DNA from: Kluyvera genomosp. 1
Lineage (GTDB): Bacteria > Pseudomonadota > Gammaproteobacteria > Enterobacterales > Enterobacteriaceae
Assembly (NCBI RefSeq): GCF_001266615.1
Contig: NZ_LGHZ01000025.1
Coordinates: 17,733-81,732 of the forward strand
Length of the DNA stretch: 64,000 nt
Reading direction: 5' to 3'
Below, in pieces: positions 61,717 through 64,000 of this stretch (position 1 is the first letter of the stretch; the number at the start of each line of letters is the position of its first letter). The notes beneath the pieces were generated by a model that made no database searches, was not told the DNA's origin, and saw only the letters and a list, made by a program, of their open reading frames with translations. The position numbers and the translations under genes are program-made.

Positions 61717-63414
61717 TTAGTGCAGTGCATCTGGCGCAATATTCATGTTTTTCAGTACCGGTCCCATGATGTTGCCAAATATCGGGGCCGCTACTGACCC
61801 CCCAAAGTGGGTGCCCGCCGTTGGGTTGTTGACCACGACCACCAGAGCGACTTCAGGATGGCTCACCGGAGCGACACCCGCGGTGTAGTTCACGTAGCCA
61901 CCGTCATATTTTCCGCTGCTGCCCAGTTTTTCTGCCGTACCGGTTTTTGTCGCCAGACGATATCCCGGAACCGCCGCTCTGACGCCGCTCCCGCCGGGCA
62001 ACACGTCGCTCTCCATCATACGGACAACCGTTTTAACAATATTCGGATCGGCAATCTGCTGGCCCATTACCGGTGGCGTGACTTTGGTTATCGATAATGG
62101 GCGATACACGCCGTATGAACCCATGGTGGCGTATTCGCGGGCAATTTGCAGCGGTGTCACGCGCAGACCGTAGCCAAAGGAGAAGGTGGCACGTTCAATA
62201 TCCGCCCACTGCTGGCGATGTAGCGGGAAATAGCCGACGCTTTCACCGCTCAGCCCGAGGCCGGTCGGTTTACCGAGGCCAAAAGCATGATAAGTATCGA
62301 CCAACGCCTGTGCCGGCATCGCCAGCGCAATGTGCGAGACCCCGATGTCGCTCGATTTTTGTAAAATGCCGGTCGGCGTCAGCTGTGGCCAGTGCCCAAC
62401 GTCGCGGATCAGGTGCCCATTAACGCTATACGGCGTGGTGTTCAGCAGCGTGTCGGGCTGAATAATGTTTCTCTCCAACCCTTCAATAATCACCAGTGGC
62501 TTAACCGTTGAACCTGGTTCAAAACTGTCGTTAATGGCCACATCGCGCATCTGCGTTTGGGTCGCATTATCAAAATTGTTGGGGTTGTACGAGGGATAAG
62601 AGGCCATTGCGAGGATTTCGCCGGTATCAATCTTCACCAACACCGCCGCGCCGGAATCCGCTTTATTCAGCAATACGCCTTCGCGTAGTTTGCTGTACAT
62701 GGTGTACTGGTCAAATTTATCAATACTGAGCTGTACGGTCGGTGGCTGCTTCGGCGCATCGTAATCGAGAACGCTGATAATGCCGCCATTGGCGTCTTTA
62801 CGGTAAATCTCTTTCCCCGGTTCGCCCTGGAGAATATTGTCATAACCTTTTTCAACGCCGTTTAGACCGGTGTTATCGGCACCGACAATGCCGAGTAGCG
62901 GGGCAGCGGCTTCGCCCATCGGATAAAAACGGCTATCGTCGTAGACTTCGCTGATCCCTTTGATATGTAAATTGGCCACATCCTTGGCGATACCCAGCTC
63001 TACCTTTCTATCGAGGAAAAGAAAGTGGCGGTGCGCGTTCTGATAAATCTTGTTCGCGATTTGGTCCGGAGTGGTATTCAGCGCAGCCGCCAGATATTGC
63101 CATTTTGGATCGCGAAAATTGGGGCTATCCTCAACGATTTTTACCGGATCGGCTATCACATCACGAGAGGGGACGCTCATGGCTAGCGCTTCACCGTTGC
63201 GATCGACCAGCGTTCCGCGATTGGTTGGCAGTTCAATGGTGCGTAATGAACGCTGATCGGCTTCGCGAGCCAGCATGGGGTGGTTTAGAAATTGCAGATC
63301 CGCAACGCGTACCAGCAAAACAGCAAGACAAAAAAGAATACCCACACAGAGTATTATGTAACGAGACGTAATAAATGAGTCTTTATTTTTCTTTTCTGTT
63401 GAATTTCTTTTCAT
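61717..63414 (-). CDS. FtsI-like class B penicillin-binding protein (PBP3 paralogue)
   Basis: Starting at ATG 63414 the product is 565 residues (E. coli FtsI 588). It is a second PBP3: short basic cytoplasmic end, one membrane segment (about 17-39), pedestal domain and a transpeptidase domain. The acylation motif is S302-T-V-K305, the KTGT box begins at Lys490, but the middle motif reads S354-S-D356 where FtsI has SSN. The C-terminus stops at DALH, so the FtsI tail with the Prc processing site is missing. Salmonella PBP3SAL, used inside host cells at low pH, is the closest description I know. A TTG at 63456 or an ATG at 63423 are other starts. It replaces ydiH-suf in the E. coli order. Confidence 0.85.
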   Translation of the reverse strand: MKRNSTEKKNKDSFITSRYIILCVGILFCLAVLLVRVADLQFLNHPMLAREADQRSLRTIELPTNRGTLVDRNGEALAMSVPSRDVIADPVKIVEDSPNFRDPKWQYLAAALNTTPDQIANKIYQNAHRHFLFLDRKVELGIAKDVANLHIKGISEVYDDSRFYPMGEAAAPLLGIVGADNTGLNGVEKGYDNILQGEPGKEIYRKDANGGIISVLDYDAPKQPPTVQLSIDKFDQYTMYSKLREGVLLNKADSGAAVLVKIDTGEILAMASYPSYNPNNFDNATQTQMRDVAINDSFEPGSTVKPLVIIEGLERNIIQPDTLLNTTPYSVNGHLIRDVGHWPQLTPTGILQKSSDIGVSHIALAMPAQALVDTYHAFGLGKPTGLGLSGESVGYFPLHRQQWADIERATFSFGYGLRVTPLQIAREYATMGSYGVYRPLSITKVTPPVMGQQIADPNIVKTVVRMMESDVLPGGSGVRAAVPGYRLATKTGTAEKLGSSGKYDGGYVNYTAGVAPVSHPEVALVVVVNNPTAGTHFGGSVAAPIFGNIMGPVLKNMNIAPDALH

Positions 63415-63578
63415 TTGTAACATTAAACCACATGAATTTTTATTTTTTATAATCAAAGCCAGGCGATCAACGATTTAATGATGATCGCTACGAGACGATA
63501 TAAATATCCATATTACAGGCGAACTGAAGGAACAGTTTACAGAGAATGTCATTGATAACAAGTCATTAAGTTAACAGA

Positions 63579-63737
63579 TTATTTCAACTCTGGATGCTTT
63601 ATAGGCAATAAATAAAAGACAAGGATGACTAAAATAAAATAGCCTGACACGGCCAGAAAAAGTCCGGATGACATTGCTGATTTACCAGCGAGATTACTGT
63701 TTTTCTCTGGCGTGGGCGGGTTATCAGATTTATCCAA
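63579..63737 (-). CDS. possible small membrane protein, 52 residues
   Basis: A minus-strand frame opens with TTG at 63737 (no strong ribosome site) and encodes a polar N-terminus (DKSDNPPTPEKNSNLAGKSA), one hydrophobic helix (SGLFLAVSGYFILVILVFYLL, positions 24-44, in part) and a short tail PIKHPELK. The frame is open further upstream to about 63754. It lies 165 bases upstream of the FtsI paralogue on the same strand. I recognise no homologue; it may be a small inner-membrane protein or the end of a lost gene. Confidence 0.35.
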   Translation of the reverse strand: MDKSDNPPTPEKNSNLAGKSAMSSGLFLAVSGYFILVILVFYLLPIKHPELK

Positions 63738-64000
63738 GGGTGTTTTTTTGATTTAGCATCATGGGTCTGGTTATTTCACGGCTGACGCACGATGGTTTTT
63801 TAGCCATCGCCGTTACCCTGAGTCTACCTGCGGCACTTTACTGCTGCATCGATGTTGAGGGTGATGACATCGTGCCGCGTTTGCATTTTTTTGTGCGTCA
63901 ATAATCGCTTTAAATACGCCGAGTTGGCCAATTTTGTTGTGGAAATATCCCCGCAATGGTTGGTGGGCTGCTTGATACAACCGCCTAATGCATATACTGT
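63738..64000. other. right end of window, no convincing gene
   Basis: A 48-codon open frame (63760-63906, plus strand) has no ribosome site and no family I know. A hairpin (GATGG / CCATC around a T-rich loop) lies near 63792-63809. The stretch may be promoter DNA of a gene beyond the edge. Confidence 0.4.

Overview
The window is chromosomal DNA of a member of the Enterobacteriaceae. Almost every gene matches an Escherichia coli K-12 gene in length, start and order, but the synteny breaks and extra genes rule out E. coli itself. The overall look is closer to Klebsiella, Enterobacter, Kosakonia or Citrobacter; I cannot name the genus from sequence alone. No phage, insertion sequence, integron or CRISPR array is visible.

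Layout. (1) 1-9300, nitrate respiration: the start of narX (minus strand), then narK and narGHJI, with consensus FNR boxes and NarL heptamers in front of narK and narG. (2) 9400-20960: a small exported protein, two tandem identical tRNA-Tyr genes, purU, ychJ, rssA-rssB (RpoS turnover), galU, hns, tdk, adhE and ychE. (3) 21700-31740: oppABCDF, a Kv-type ion channel, yciU, clsA, yciY, yciI and Fur-controlled tonB. This matches the E. coli 27-28 min order, except that the channel is not E. coli Kch and sits in a different slot. (4) At the tonB/yniA terminator (about 31716-31737) the order jumps to the E. coli 38 min region: yniA, pfkB, ydiY, a small exported protein, yniD, the translation operon thrS-infC-rpmI-rplT-pheM-pheS-pheT-ihfA, btuC-btuE-btuD, nlpC, ydiV, selO, hemP, aroH, and ppsR/ppsA (divergent). 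(5) 54100-64000: a cytosolic family 3 glycosidase occupies the place of the E. coli ydiL-fadK block (which includes ydiB and aroD). It is followed by the sRNA gene rprA, ydiK, ydiJ-menI and a paralogue of the division transpeptidase FtsI, then a mostly empty end.

How the genes work together. NarK brings nitrate in and nitrite out; NarGHI, assembled by NarJ, reduces nitrate at the expense of quinol; NarX senses nitrate. AdhE serves fermentation when no acceptor is present. OppABCDF imports peptides, TonB energises outer-membrane uptake, and BtuCD carries vitamin B12 across the inner membrane. The thrS-ihfA block supplies synthetases, IF3, L35, L20 and IHF-alpha. RssB, H-NS and RprA all act on RpoS or global regulation. 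PpsA with its regulator PpsR, and AroH, feed gluconeogenesis and aromatic synthesis.

Classic control elements readable in the DNA: the FNR and NarL sites, the tyrT promoter, Fur boxes at tonB and hemP, the thrS tRNA-mimic operator, the AUU start of infC, the pheM attenuator, a TrpR operator, a Cra site at ppsA, and the rprA promoter with an RcsB-type box.

I found no convincing wholly new multigene system. The best leads are the FtsI paralogue with an altered second active-site motif and a missing C-terminal tail, the Kv-type channel with a C-terminal zinc ribbon, the glycosidase replacement, the tonB/yniA rearrangement joint, and several very short unannotated reading frames or leader structures.
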